DNA of 64,000 bases from Bacteroidia bacterium (lineage in GTDB: Bacteria; Bacteroidota; Bacteroidia; SpSt-205), in NCBI GenBank assembly GCA_026003235.1, contig BPGW01000007.1:81572-145571 (forward strand), given 5' to 3'. Below are positions 28,272 to 37,578 of this stretch, in pieces. Under the pieces are notes generated by a model. The model was not told the origin of the DNA, made no database searches, and saw nothing but the letters and a program-made list of their open reading frames with translations. A program made the position numbers and the translations under genes. The number at the start of each line of letters is the position of its first letter. Position 1 is the stretch's first letter.

Positions 28272-30270
28272 ATGCCTACATCCGTGTGGCGGTGTGTCTT
28301 TTTCGTTGGGGTCCTTTGGGCCCAGACCTTGGAGGTCACCTACAAGGTGGAAGTTTCCACGGTAGCGGGCAGTGGCCGGGTAGGTTACCGAGGAGGGCCG
28401 GCGTTGGAAGCCGCTCTCAATCGCCCTAACGGTATCACTGTCGCCAAAGATGGAACGGTGTACTTCTCCGACGATGACAACCACTGTGTACGCAAGGTCA
28501 CCCCGGATGGGCAGGTCTTGCTGGTGGCCGGCCAGCCGCGCAGGGCCGGCTTCCAGGACGGCGACCAAGAAGAAGCGGCTTTCGCCAGCCCTCACGGCCT
28601 GACCTTAGACCCGGCCGGCAACCTATACGTGTGCGACTACCTCAACCACGCTATCCGCCGCATCTCCCCTCAGGGAGAAGTGACCACCTTCGCTGGAGGA
28701 AACGGCGGGGGCTTTGAGGACGGGCCGAGGCGCCAAGCTCAATTTCTCTATCCCATCGCCATCGTGCGCGACAGCAAAGGCAACCTGTGGGTGCTGGAAT
28801 CCGGTAATCACGCCCTACGAAAAATCACCCCTCAGGGTCAGGTCATCACCGTAGCCGGGAACGGTCTGCCTGGCTACAAAGACGGCAAAGGCAGGGGAAC
28901 CCAATTCAACTCGCCGGTGGGCCTGGCCATAGACAAAAACGACAATCTCTATGTAGTGGATGCGGGAAACCGCTGCATCCGGAAAGATCACCCCCACGGG
29001 AGAAGTAACCACATTCGTCTCGCTCAACTTCCGGGGCTGGACGATCCGAGGAGAACTGGCGGGCGGTCTGAGCTTCTCCACCACGGGGGGAGGACACGGG
29101 GGCGGCGTAGCCGTGGACCCTGATGGAAACCTCTATATCGCCGACGGCGGCCGCCACATCGTGTATCAGATCAACGCCGCCGAAAAAACCATAGAAATCC
29201 TCGCAGGCACCGGTCGCCCCGGCTGGATAGATGGAAACGGCAAGTATGCCCGCTTTTACGAGCCGGTAGAAATCTGTATAGGCGAGAAGCCCAATGTCTT
29301 TTACGTGTGCGACTACCGCAACGCAGCCATCCGACGCATCACGATTGAGAAGCTGGAGAAGTACCGCAAACCCCAGCCGGTGGATACCCCTAAGGCGGAA
29401 CCTAAGCCCCTCTCGCTCCAAGTAACTGTACTTGAAGAGGAAAGCGGCCAGCCCATAGCCGAAGCGAAAGTGACCGTCACCGCGCCAGAAAAGACCCTAA
29501 GCCTTACCACCTCAGGCCAGGGAAAAGCTCAGGCCGAGCTACCTCCTGGCACCTACACGGTGACCCTTTCAGCTGCGAAGGAGGGCTACGAACCCACCCA
29601 GAAGAGCCTCAAAACTCAGGAAGGGGCCGCTCTCCGGGTAGAATTGCGCCTCAAGAAAAGCCCACCCCCCATACGCCCTTTTTACATTCGGGTGGTGGAA
29701 GAAAAGAGCAAAGCGCCCGTGGTGGGAGCCCGCGTCCAACTTATGTCGGGTTCTACCCTCGCCCAGAGCGGCACCACTTCAGCTGAAGGAATCTATCAGC
29801 CTACGGTATCAGGCACTTACATGGTGGAAGTGACCTCTAAAGGGTTTTTTCCTTTTGCGCAGCAGGTGGAAGTGCGGCCTGGTGACTCTCTGGTGGTCCC
29901 CCTCAAAAAAGCCGAAACTGGCGCTTTCCTTCGGGAGACACGGATTTACTTTGAGCCCAACAGTCCGGTGCTCAAACCCAGCTCGTATCCTGCCCTGGAC
30001 CGGATAGCCGAATTCCTGAAGCAGAACCCCTCCATTCGGCTGCGGATTCATGGTCATACAGACATCGGTTCGCTGGAAGATCCCAAGCACAACCAGCGCC
30101 TGTCGGAAGACCGAGCCATCAATGTGCGGCAATACCTTATTCGGAAGGGCATCTCCCCGGATCGGCTTGAGGCGGTGGGTCATGGCAACACCCAGCCCAT
30201 CGCCGACAACAGCACCCCCGAGGGGCGGGCCCTCAACCGCCGGGTAGAATTTGAAGTGATTTCGCCTTAA
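28272..30270 (+). CDS. NHL-type beta-propeller - Ig/carboxypeptidase-regulatory-like - OmpA C-terminal fusion, split by an apparent +1 frameshift near 28983-28985
   Basis: ORF 28272-29123 (repeated N.LYVCDYLNHAIRRISPQGEVTTFAG units) continues in another frame in ORF 28960-30270, ending in IRLRIHGHTDIGSLEDPKHNQRLSEDRAINVRQYLIRKGISPDRLEAVGHGNTQPIADN. Confidence 0.85.
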
Positions 30271-32366
30271 TGCGTCCCACAACCTCTGCCCTCTTTGCCG
30301 TTTTGCTCCAAAAAGGCTCTAAGAAGTGGCGCTTCAGCCAGCTCCTGGAGAAGACCCGGCCCCTCTTGGACGAAGTAGCGCTGACGCTGGAACTGGAAGC
30401 GCTCGTCCAAGAAGGGTGGCTTCTCCGAGATGCTAAGGGTCGCTATGCGCTGAATCTTCTGGGCCGTACCTTCCTCGGTACGGTGGAGACTCGGTACGAA
30501 GAAGCGTATGTGCTCTTGCCAGGCATAAACCTGCGGGTGGTGCTGGGGGATCTTCGGCGGCTGAAGGTGCTACCAGGCGACCAAGTGGAAGTGGAAATTT
30601 ATGCCCTCTATCCTGAGCAGGTGCTGGGGCGCCTCTTGCGAAAAGTGGCCCCTTCGTCTCGCACCTTTGTGGGAATAGTGGAGGAAGGGCGCAACCGACG
30701 CTTGTACGTCTCCCCTCAACAGCCTCCGCTGAGCATAGACTTCCAGCTTCCGAAGGGCACCCCGACGGACCTGATAGGCCAAAAGGTGGCGGTTCGGTTC
30801 GTCTCGTGGGGGCTCAAGTATCCCGTAGCCGAAGTCGTGCAGGTGCTGGGTACGCCGCGGCAGCATCAGACAGAAATGCACGCCATCGTGCTGGAATTTG
30901 GTCTGTCGGAAGCCTTCTCCCCAGAAGCGTTGGCCGAAGCGGAAGCCCTCCCAGCCACCATCCCCCCCGAAGAAGAAGCGCAACGCCATGACTTCCGGGA
31001 TATCCCGACTTTCACCATAGACCCCGAAGACGCCAAGGATTTTGACGATGCGCTCTCCCTTCGCAAGCTGCCTTCGGGGCTCTATGAGGTGGGGATCCAC
31101 ATTGCGGATGTGAGCTACTATGTGCGGCCTGACACCGCCTTAGATCGCGAAGCTTACGCTCGGGGTACCAGCGTCTACCTTGTAGACCGAACCTTGCCCA
31201 TGCTCCCTCCTCGCCTTAGCGCCGACCTGTGCTCGCTCAAGCCCGACGAAGACCGCCTGGCCTTCTCGGTGGTGGCGCAGATGGATGCGCAAGCGCGAGT
31301 TCATTCGCTCTGGATGGGCCGCTCCATCATTCGGAGTCGCCGGCGCTTCACCTACGAAGAAGCCCAAGCCGTACTGGAAAACGGCCAAGACCCCTGGGCA
31401 GACACCCTCCGCACCCTGAACGAGCTGGCCAAAAAACTTCACGCCAGCCGCATGAAAGAAGGAGGCATCCGCTTTGAGACAGAAGAGATTCGCTTCGTTT
31501 TAGACGAACAGTTCCGCCCCGTGCGCTTGTATGTGAAAGAACGCAAAGACGCCCATAAGCTGATTGAGGAATTTATGCTGCTGGCCAACCGGCAAGTAGC
31601 GCTTTTCCTGGCCCAGCAGAAAGACGTGCCGGCCATTTACCGGGTGCACGATCTGCCCAAACCCGAAAAAATCAAGGCCCTTCAGCTCTTTTTGGAAGGC
31701 TTCGGGTACCGGCTCGACGCCCGCAACGCCCGCTCGCTTACTCGGTCCCTAAACGAGCTCATAGACCAGATCGAGGGCCAACCGGAGGGTCATATCATCC
31801 AGGCTGTGGCCATTCGGAGCTTGCCCAAAGCCTTGTATACCATCCACAACATTGGCCATTATGGGCTGGGTTTTACGCATTACACCCACTTCACAAGCCC
31901 TATACGGCGGTATCCGGACCTGCTGACGCATCGGATTCTGGCTGCCGTGCTGGAAGGCAAGCCCATCCTTTATGCCCATGCAAGCCACCTGGAAGAAGCC
32001 TGTCGCCACTGCTCGCTTCAAGAAAAACGCGCCGAACAGGCCGAACGCGCCTCTATCCGCTACAAACAACTGGAGTACCTGGCCCAGATGGAAGGCAAAA
32101 CCCTGGAAGGCCTCATCGTGGGCATAGAGACGTGGGGCCTCTATGTAGAACTTTCCGAAAGTCGCGCCGAGGGCTTGGTTTCCATCCGAACGCTGCCCCC
32201 TGACATCTACGAGCGAGACGAATACGGCCACTCCCTCAAGGGACGCTACACCCGCAGACACTACCGCCTCGGCGATCCGGTCCTGGTACGGGTAGAAGGC
32301 ATAGACTTTGATAGACGATTGGTAGATCTGAAGTTGGTGCTTCACCGAGGGGAACCGGTTGCTTAG
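30270..32366 (+). CDS. rnr: Ribonuclease R (RNB family, S1 domain)
   Basis: DIPTFTIDPEDAKDFDDALSLRKL...GIHIADVSYYV...FTHYTHFTSPIRRYPDLLTHR...S1-like C-terminus. Confidence 0.97.
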   Translation: MRPTTSALFAVLLQKGSKKWRFSQLLEKTRPLLDEVALTLELEALVQEGWLLRDAKGRYALNLLGRTFLGTVETRYEEAYVLLPGINLRVVLGDLRRLKVLPGDQVEVEIYALYPEQVLGRLLRKVAPSSRTFVGIVEEGRNRRLYVSPQQPPLSIDFQLPKGTPTDLIGQKVAVRFVSWGLKYPVAEVVQVLGTPRQHQTEMHAIVLEFGLSEAFSPEALAEAEALPATIPPEEEAQRHDFRDIPTFTIDPEDAKDFDDALSLRKLPSGLYEVGIHIADVSYYVRPDTALDREAYARGTSVYLVDRTLPMLPPRLSADLCSLKPDEDRLAFSVVAQMDAQARVHSLWMGRSIIRSRRRFTYEEAQAVLENGQDPWADTLRTLNELAKKLHASRMKEGGIRFETEEIRFVLDEQFRPVRLYVKERKDAHKLIEEFMLLANRQVALFLAQQKDVPAIYRVHDLPKPEKIKALQLFLEGFGYRLDARNARSLTRSLNELIDQIEGQPEGHIIQAVAIRSLPKALYTIHNIGHYGLGFTHYTHFTSPIRRYPDLLTHRILAAVLEGKPILYAHASHLEEACRHCSLQEKRAEQAERASIRYKQLEYLAQMEGKTLEGLIVGIETWGLYVELSESRAEGLVSIRTLPPDIYERDEYGHSLKGRYTRRHYRLGDPVLVRVEGIDFDRRLVDLKLVLHRGEPVA

Positions 32367-32370
32367 CCCC

Positions 32371-32378
32371 TACCTTTG
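32371..32378 (+). promoter_or_regulatory. -7 element TACCTTTG, 4 nt before GTG start 32383
   Basis: TACCTTTG-CGGC-GTG. Confidence 0.6.
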
Positions 32379-32382
32379 CGGC

Positions 32383-33327
32383 GTGTGGAACCTTTCAGCT
32401 TTTGAAGAGAGCCTGGCTGGCCTTCGGTGGCCCGAGCTGGGGGCTTGGGAAAAGTGGATGAAGTACGCCCTGGACGGAGGGGGCAAACGATTAAGGCCAG
32501 CTCTGGCCTGGGAAAGTTATCGCTTCTACCAAGGAGAAAGCGCCTCCTGGGAAAAAGCCCTACCCCTCCTGCAAGCCATTGAACTCCTTCACACCTTCAC
32601 GCTCGTACACGACGATGTGATGGATCGATCGGCCTTGCGGCGAGGTCGGCCCACGCTCTACAAACAAACCGATGAGAACACCGCCATTCTCATTGGAGAT
32701 GCGCTCCTTATTGCGGTATACCAGCGGCTGGCGCAAATGGATGTTCCTGAGACGAACCAGCTTGCCACCTGCCTTTCTCAGGCCGCTTTGCGGGTGTGCC
32801 ATGGCCAATTGCAAGATCTGACGCTGGCCCAAACCCCTACGCCCCAGGTCTCTATGGAAGCCTACCTGACCATGATCACCGAAAAGACCGGAGCTCTCCT
32901 TGGCGCTGCGCTGGAAGCAGGAGCCCTGCTTGCCCAAGCCCCCATGTCAGAATGCCAACAACTACGCCACGCAGGCGAACTCCTGGGGCGATTCTTCCAG
33001 CTTCAGGACGATTACCTGGACGCTTTCGGAGAAGAAACGGGCAAAGTGCGAGGAGGCGATATTGCAGAGGGCAAAAAAACCTTCTTATGGCTCTGGGCCT
33101 GGGAAAAAGCTACCCCGCACGAAAAAAGTTTGCTGGAGGACCCTACCACACCCCCTGAAAAGCGACGCGAAATCGGGCTGAACCTGTATGATAGGTTAGC
33201 TCTACGCGAGCGTGGGCAAGCCTTCCTCCAAGCCGCCTACGAGGAATTCCTGCAGGCTCTTCAGGCCGTGCAAATGGGTAAGGTACTGCGCCAGATAGGA
33301 GAAAATTTGCGGCATCGTCAGCGATAG
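32383..33327 (+). CDS. Polyprenyl (farnesyl/geranylgeranyl) diphosphate synthase
   Basis: GGGKRLRPALAW; ELLHTFTLVHDDVMDRSALRRGRPTLYK; FFQLQDDYLDAFGEETGKVRGGDIAEGKKTFL (two Asp-rich motifs). Confidence 0.93.
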   Translation: MWNLSAFEESLAGLRWPELGAWEKWMKYALDGGGKRLRPALAWESYRFYQGESASWEKALPLLQAIELLHTFTLVHDDVMDRSALRRGRPTLYKQTDENTAILIGDALLIAVYQRLAQMDVPETNQLATCLSQAALRVCHGQLQDLTLAQTPTPQVSMEAYLTMITEKTGALLGAALEAGALLAQAPMSECQQLRHAGELLGRFFQLQDDYLDAFGEETGKVRGGDIAEGKKTFLWLWAWEKATPHEKSLLEDPTTPPEKRREIGLNLYDRLALRERGQAFLQAAYEEFLQALQAVQMGKVLRQIGENLRHRQR

Positions 33328-33341
33328 CCTCCTTAAAGCAG

Positions 33342-33366
33342 AAGGGGCGGATTTATTCCGCCCCTT
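33342..33366. terminator. Bidirectional intrinsic terminator between convergent genes
   Basis: AAGGGGCGGA-TTTAT-TCCGCCCCTT, perfect 10-bp stem, T-rich on the + strand side (TTTCTAT). Confidence 0.85.
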
Positions 33367-33397
33367 TCTATAGTCCCCGAAATAAGTTCGGATCTTT

Positions 33398-34612
33398 TCA
33401 GAATGGACGCCCCACCCGCACCATGGCGCAGCGGAAGCCCACCGTCGCAGAAGCCGAGTCGGCATGCAAATAGCGACGGGCTCCACAGGTCACGTAGTAC
33501 GCAATATCGGCCCAAGAGCCTCCTCGGTACACCTTCGCCGCATCCGCGCCCAGGTCAGGCCATACCCCTCCTCCGCCTCCTTGGCCAGCTTGAGCCAGCG
33601 CTTTGGGGCTATACAGAAGGCTGGTCTTAGGATCGTAGTCATCGTCATACTGGAATTGGTCTTTTTCCACCTTACCGCGACGACGATGGGGGTTAAGGTC
33701 CTCGGCGTCTTCGTAGTTCAGGACCCGGTAGGTGTCTTCTGTCCACTCCGCCACGTTGCCTGCCATGTTGTAAAGACCGAAGTCATTGGGGTAGAAGGCC
33801 TTAACGGGTGCCGGGATCATGTAGGCGTCATTGAGGCCTTCGTATAGAAGAGAGCCTCCTTTGTTGGAACGGCCGGCATAATCACCGCGCCCTCGCTTGA
33901 AGTTGAGTCGGAACCGCCCTTTCATATCCCGCAGGCTACGCCCCTCCCAAGGGTACAGCTCTTGCTCGTACCCCGCTCGGGCGGCGTATTCCCATTCGGC
34001 TTCGGTAGGCAGCCGATAATCCGGATAGAGAATGGCTTCCGGGTCGCGATCGGTTAGCTGTTTGTTGACGATGGCGGTACGCCAGGCGGCAAATTCACGC
34101 GCTTGGTGCCAGTTTACCCCCACCACCGGATACATGTGGTAGCCTTCGTGCTGGAAGTAGTAGCGCACATACGGGTCGTTGTACGCCATTTCCCGAAACC
34201 ACACCGTGGTATCAGGATACAGGAGCTGAGCTTTTTGATCGCCTGAGTCCTTCTGCACATAGAAAAGAAACTGCTTGTACTCCACATTAGGGACCTCGGT
34301 TTCATCCATGTAGAAGCTGGCCACCGTGACTTGGCGTACTCGGGCGTTGTGTTCGTAGTCAAGGTCTTTCTCGGTACCGCCCATGTGGAAGGTTCCCCCT
34401 TCAATGAGGACGAGGCCTGGCGCCGGCGGCATCTCACGATACCGCTTGACATAGAAGCCTTCACCACCGCTTTTACGAGCAAACTTGAGGCCCGTCAGGC
34501 GGCTGGTGGAACCGGGATCCTCCAGATCACCTTTTCCTCCGCAGGCAGGAAGGGCCAGGAGCCCAACTGCGCCGATAAGCACGGCAGGTATCCACTTTTT
34601 AGCCATAGGCAT
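33398..34612 (-). CDS. gldJ: GldJ-like FGE-sulfatase (SUMF1) domain lipoprotein, T9SS/gliding related
   Basis: Lipobox LLALPAC; PGLVLIEGGTFHMGGTEKDLDYEHNARVRQVTVASFYMDETEVPNVEYKQFL...PVVGVNWHQAREFAAWRT...DFGLYNMAGNVAEWTEDTYR...RGGSWADIAYYVTCGARRY; adjacent to PorP/SprF. ATG at 34606 also possible. Confidence 0.75.
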   Translation of the reverse strand: MPMAKKWIPAVLIGAVGLLALPACGGKGDLEDPGSTSRLTGLKFARKSGGEGFYVKRYREMPPAPGLVLIEGGTFHMGGTEKDLDYEHNARVRQVTVASFYMDETEVPNVEYKQFLFYVQKDSGDQKAQLLYPDTTVWFREMAYNDPYVRYYFQHEGYHMYPVVGVNWHQAREFAAWRTAIVNKQLTDRDPEAILYPDYRLPTEAEWEYAARAGYEQELYPWEGRSLRDMKGRFRLNFKRGRGDYAGRSNKGGSLLYEGLNDAYMIPAPVKAFYPNDFGLYNMAGNVAEWTEDTYRVLNYEDAEDLNPHRRRGKVEKDQFQYDDDYDPKTSLLYSPKALAQAGQGGGGGVWPDLGADAAKVYRGGSWADIAYYVTCGARRYLHADSASATVGFRCAMVRVGRPF

Positions 34613-34615
34613 GCG

Positions 34616-34623
34616 CAAAGGTA
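34616..34623 (-). promoter_or_regulatory. -7 element TACCTTTG, 3 nt before ATG 34612
   Basis: Reverse strand TACCTTTG-CGC-ATG. Confidence 0.55.
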
Positions 34624-34632
34624 AGGGTTTCT

Positions 34633-35613
34633 CTAAAATCTCGGACAGGGGTAGTTTCGGCGGTGCTTCATCCCGTAGCGCCGCTCTTTGTCAAACTCCA
34701 TCACCAGAGACACCTCGTGCGAACCGGCTGAGATGCGGTTGGTGAGGGAGGAGATGGTGTAGTCGTACGAATAGCCTACCCGAAACATCCCCTTCTGCAG
34801 GCCTATCAGCCCGATCACCGCATCCTGATTGCGGTACCACACACCCAGCACCACAGGGTCCAAGTTTACATACAGCCCCAAGTCAAGCTGCTGGAAAGGC
34901 TGCTGAATCCGGTACATGATGGCAGGGCCGACAGACTGGCGTCCTTCTCGGTTGCGGTCTATAGGGATCTGGGCGCCAGCAAAGAAAGTGGCTCGGATCG
35001 GCAAACGCGCCGCTGCCGGATTGGACAAGGAGACGTTGTAGAAGCGCTGTTGCGGCTGCGTGATGTGCATGACCGAGGTACCCACATAGATATACCTATT
35101 ATAGTATAGCGCCCCCGCGTTGACATCTTCATGGATGCGGTTCTGGAAGAAATTCCGCTCTTGCGTAGGCAAAACGAAGCCCGCATTCGGATCGATCTGG
35201 TCCGGGAAACGCAACCGGAAAAAGTCTATGCTGGCTTGCATGATCCCCCCTGACAGGCCAAGGCTTAGGGCGCTATACTTGCTCAGCTCAATGTGCAAGG
35301 CGTAGCTCAGCAGGACATTGAGTTTGGTGAGGTTCCCTTCGCCTGCTTGATCGGCCATAAAGGCGAGTCCTAAGCCGTTGCGGACCCGGCCAAAAAAGAT
35401 AGGCTGGTCATACGCCGCGGCGAAGGTGCGGTAGTACCCTGGAATGGCCGTCCATTGCATACGATAAGCCAGCGCAAGACGAGGCCCCTCCGTAATCCCT
35501 GTAAACGCCGGCGAAAGGATGACCTGGTTCGCATAAAACTGGGAAAACTGAGGGTCCTGCGCCCACCCAAGGCTAAGCCCCAGCCAGAGAGAGAAGCGAG
35601 CGTACTTCCACAT
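34633..35613 (-). CDS. PorP/SprF family type IX secretion outer membrane protein
   Basis: MWKYARFSLWLGLSLGWAQDPQFSQFYANQVILSPAFTGITEGPRLALAYRMQWTAIPGYYRTFAAAYDQPIF...GYSYDYTISSL. Confidence 0.93.
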   Translation of the reverse strand: MWKYARFSLWLGLSLGWAQDPQFSQFYANQVILSPAFTGITEGPRLALAYRMQWTAIPGYYRTFAAAYDQPIFFGRVRNGLGLAFMADQAGEGNLTKLNVLLSYALHIELSKYSALSLGLSGGIMQASIDFFRLRFPDQIDPNAGFVLPTQERNFFQNRIHEDVNAGALYYNRYIYVGTSVMHITQPQQRFYNVSLSNPAAARLPIRATFFAGAQIPIDRNREGRQSVGPAIMYRIQQPFQQLDLGLYVNLDPVVLGVWYRNQDAVIGLIGLQKGMFRVGYSYDYTISSLTNRISAGSHEVSLVMEFDKERRYGMKHRRNYPCPRF

Positions 35614-35668
35614 ACGAAGCGAGTTTCGGGGCAAATATAGGTAAAAGGGACCTTCGCGCTACCAGAGA

Positions 35669-35686
35669 AAAAGGGAACACCCTTTT
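35669..35686. terminator. Intrinsic terminator-like hairpin downstream of the beta-propeller/OmpA gene
   Basis: AAAAGGG-AACA-CCCTTTT, 7-bp stem; T-rich flank on both strands. Confidence 0.6.
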
Positions 35687-35691
35687 CCTTT

Positions 35692-37578
35692 TTACCAGGC
35701 CAAGGTCCGGAACTCCACGCGCCGGTTGCGACGCTGGCCCTCTGGCGTGGCGTTATCTGCGATAGGCCGCTGCTTGCCGTAGCCGACGATGGTGAAGCGG
35801 TCTTTAGCCAGCCCCTGCGCCACCAGGTAATCCCGCACCGCCAAAGCCCGCTGCCGAGAAAGCTGCATTTCCGATTCAGGCAGGCTGGTGCCGTCGGTAT
35901 GCCCGGCCAGCTCTATGCGAAGGCGAGGGTTAGCTCGTAAAAAGCGCGCCAGCTCCTCCAGCTGTCCATACGATTCAGGCAGCAGCTTCGCACTACCCTT
36001 ATCAAAATGCACATAGAAGAGCGGCATTCGAAGCCCCGGCTTGAGCGCCTCCAACCGAACATCCAACCGATTTTCTCGGTGGGGGCGTGGACGCATTCCT
36101 ACCTCTTTCCACACATGGCTTGGGGCGTGTATGCTTAGCCGGATGAGGCCTTCTACGGAGTCCGGCACCACCCATCGGAAAAACCCCGTTGTATCCACCC
36201 AGAAGCTATCCAGGAGCTGACCTCCTTCGGTGCGCACATACACCCAACTTGTATCCACGGGCTTTTCCGGCAGGATATACCCTACCAGCAACGTGGGTCC
36301 TTCTGGCTGCAGAGCGGGTGGAGCGGTGGTGTCAGGATGCCACCACACCACCCAGAAGTCTGCGCTGCCGTAGGTACGCACGCCCAGCTGGTCGCCTGGC
36401 GAGGCCGTCGTACCACACCCCACATAAGAGCCTTCTTCAGCGGGAAAGAGCGCTACCCAACTATCCACATCTTTTCCCCCAAAGGTGTAGCAGAACCGGA
36501 GTGAGTCGCTGGCGGGGTCCCAGCGGAGTGCCCACGCATCATACAAGCCCGCCAGATGGGGAATGAGGCCATTTCGGGAGCTGGTCATGCCCGCCACCAG
36601 CCATTCTCCTTCCGGGGTGAGGGATAGCCGATTGAGCCCCTCATCGCCGGAGCCGCCGCCGCTCCAAGCGGCATAGGCCGCCCCCTCGGGTTGCACCCGC
36701 CAGATCACCCCATCCGCCCGCCCATAAGCGGCTACGCCTTGCGAAAAGCTCGTGCCCGCTATCCAGATCTCCCCCTCTCGGCTAAGCACCCAGCTGTAAG
36801 GCTCCTCAAAGTCGCTCCCACCGAAGTTCCAGCTTCGGCGAAAGGCGCCTTGCCCATTTACTTCCACCAGCCAGATGTCCATTTTACCCAGGGGGTTGCG
36901 GATCTGGCCGTCCCGAGAGTCTGAAGCGCCCACCAGCCAGACTGTATCCGACGACAAAGGGATCACCAGCCGCAAATAGTCGTTTTCTGCCCCTCCAAAA
37001 GCGGTGCTACCCAGCAGCTGCCCCGCCAGGGAAAAGCGCAATAGCCACCCATCCAGGCCGCCGTAAGGCTTAGGATGGAGAAAGGAGTCTTGGGATCCCA
37101 CTTGGCCCACCACCCATAGCGAACCGTCCTTATGCAGCCCCACGCCCAGGGCTACGTCGTTGCCCGCCGCCCCCACCGCTTGACTCCAGCGAACCTTACC
37201 CAGCGGATCAAGGCACACCAGGTAAGCATCCTTTTTGCCGTGGGAAAGCTCGGGCGAGTCGGTCCATCCCACCAACACCAGCCCTTTATCCGGCAAGACA
37301 AGCGCATCGGTCAGTTCCTCATCGCCCCGCCCCCCATAGGTGGCGTGCCAGAGAAGCTCCCCCCGTCGGTCTACGCGAACTACCCAAAAGTCTGCATCGT
37401 AGCCCTGCCGCTTGAGAAGGCCGTCTCGGGATCGGGTGTGCCCCACTAGCCAATAGCCCGCCTCGTCCTGAAAAGCCCGTACCATCACATCCGCCATAGA
37501 CCCCCCATATACACGCTGGTTGTAAATGGTCTGGCTGCAAGCGACCGTCAGGCTAACGCACGCTGCGAGCCACCTCAT
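35692..37578 (-). CDS. Beta-propeller-repeat protein with regulatory-like domain and C-terminal OmpA domain (PorE-like architecture)
   Basis: Repeats such as GYDADFWVVRVDRRGELLWHATYGGRGDEELTDA...GGLDGWLLRFSLAGQLLGSTAFGGAENDYL; C-terminal RIELAGHTDGTSLPESEMQLSRQRALAVRDYLVAQGLAKDRFTIVGYGKQRPIADNATPEGQRRNRRVEF. Confidence 0.85.
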   Translation of the reverse strand: MRWLAACVSLTVACSQTIYNQRVYGGSMADVMVRAFQDEAGYWLVGHTRSRDGLLKRQGYDADFWVVRVDRRGELLWHATYGGRGDEELTDALVLPDKGLVLVGWTDSPELSHGKKDAYLVCLDPLGKVRWSQAVGAAGNDVALGVGLHKDGSLWVVGQVGSQDSFLHPKPYGGLDGWLLRFSLAGQLLGSTAFGGAENDYLRLVIPLSSDTVWLVGASDSRDGQIRNPLGKMDIWLVEVNGQGAFRRSWNFGGSDFEEPYSWVLSREGEIWIAGTSFSQGVAAYGRADGVIWRVQPEGAAYAAWSGGGSGDEGLNRLSLTPEGEWLVAGMTSSRNGLIPHLAGLYDAWALRWDPASDSLRFCYTFGGKDVDSWVALFPAEEGSYVGCGTTASPGDQLGVRTYGSADFWVVWWHPDTTAPPALQPEGPTLLVGYILPEKPVDTSWVYVRTEGGQLLDSFWVDTTGFFRWVVPDSVEGLIRLSIHAPSHVWKEVGMRPRPHRENRLDVRLEALKPGLRMPLFYVHFDKGSAKLLPESYGQLEELARFLRANPRLRIELAGHTDGTSLPESEMQLSRQRALAVRDYLVAQGLAKDRFTIVGYGKQRPIADNATPEGQRRNRRVEFRTLAW

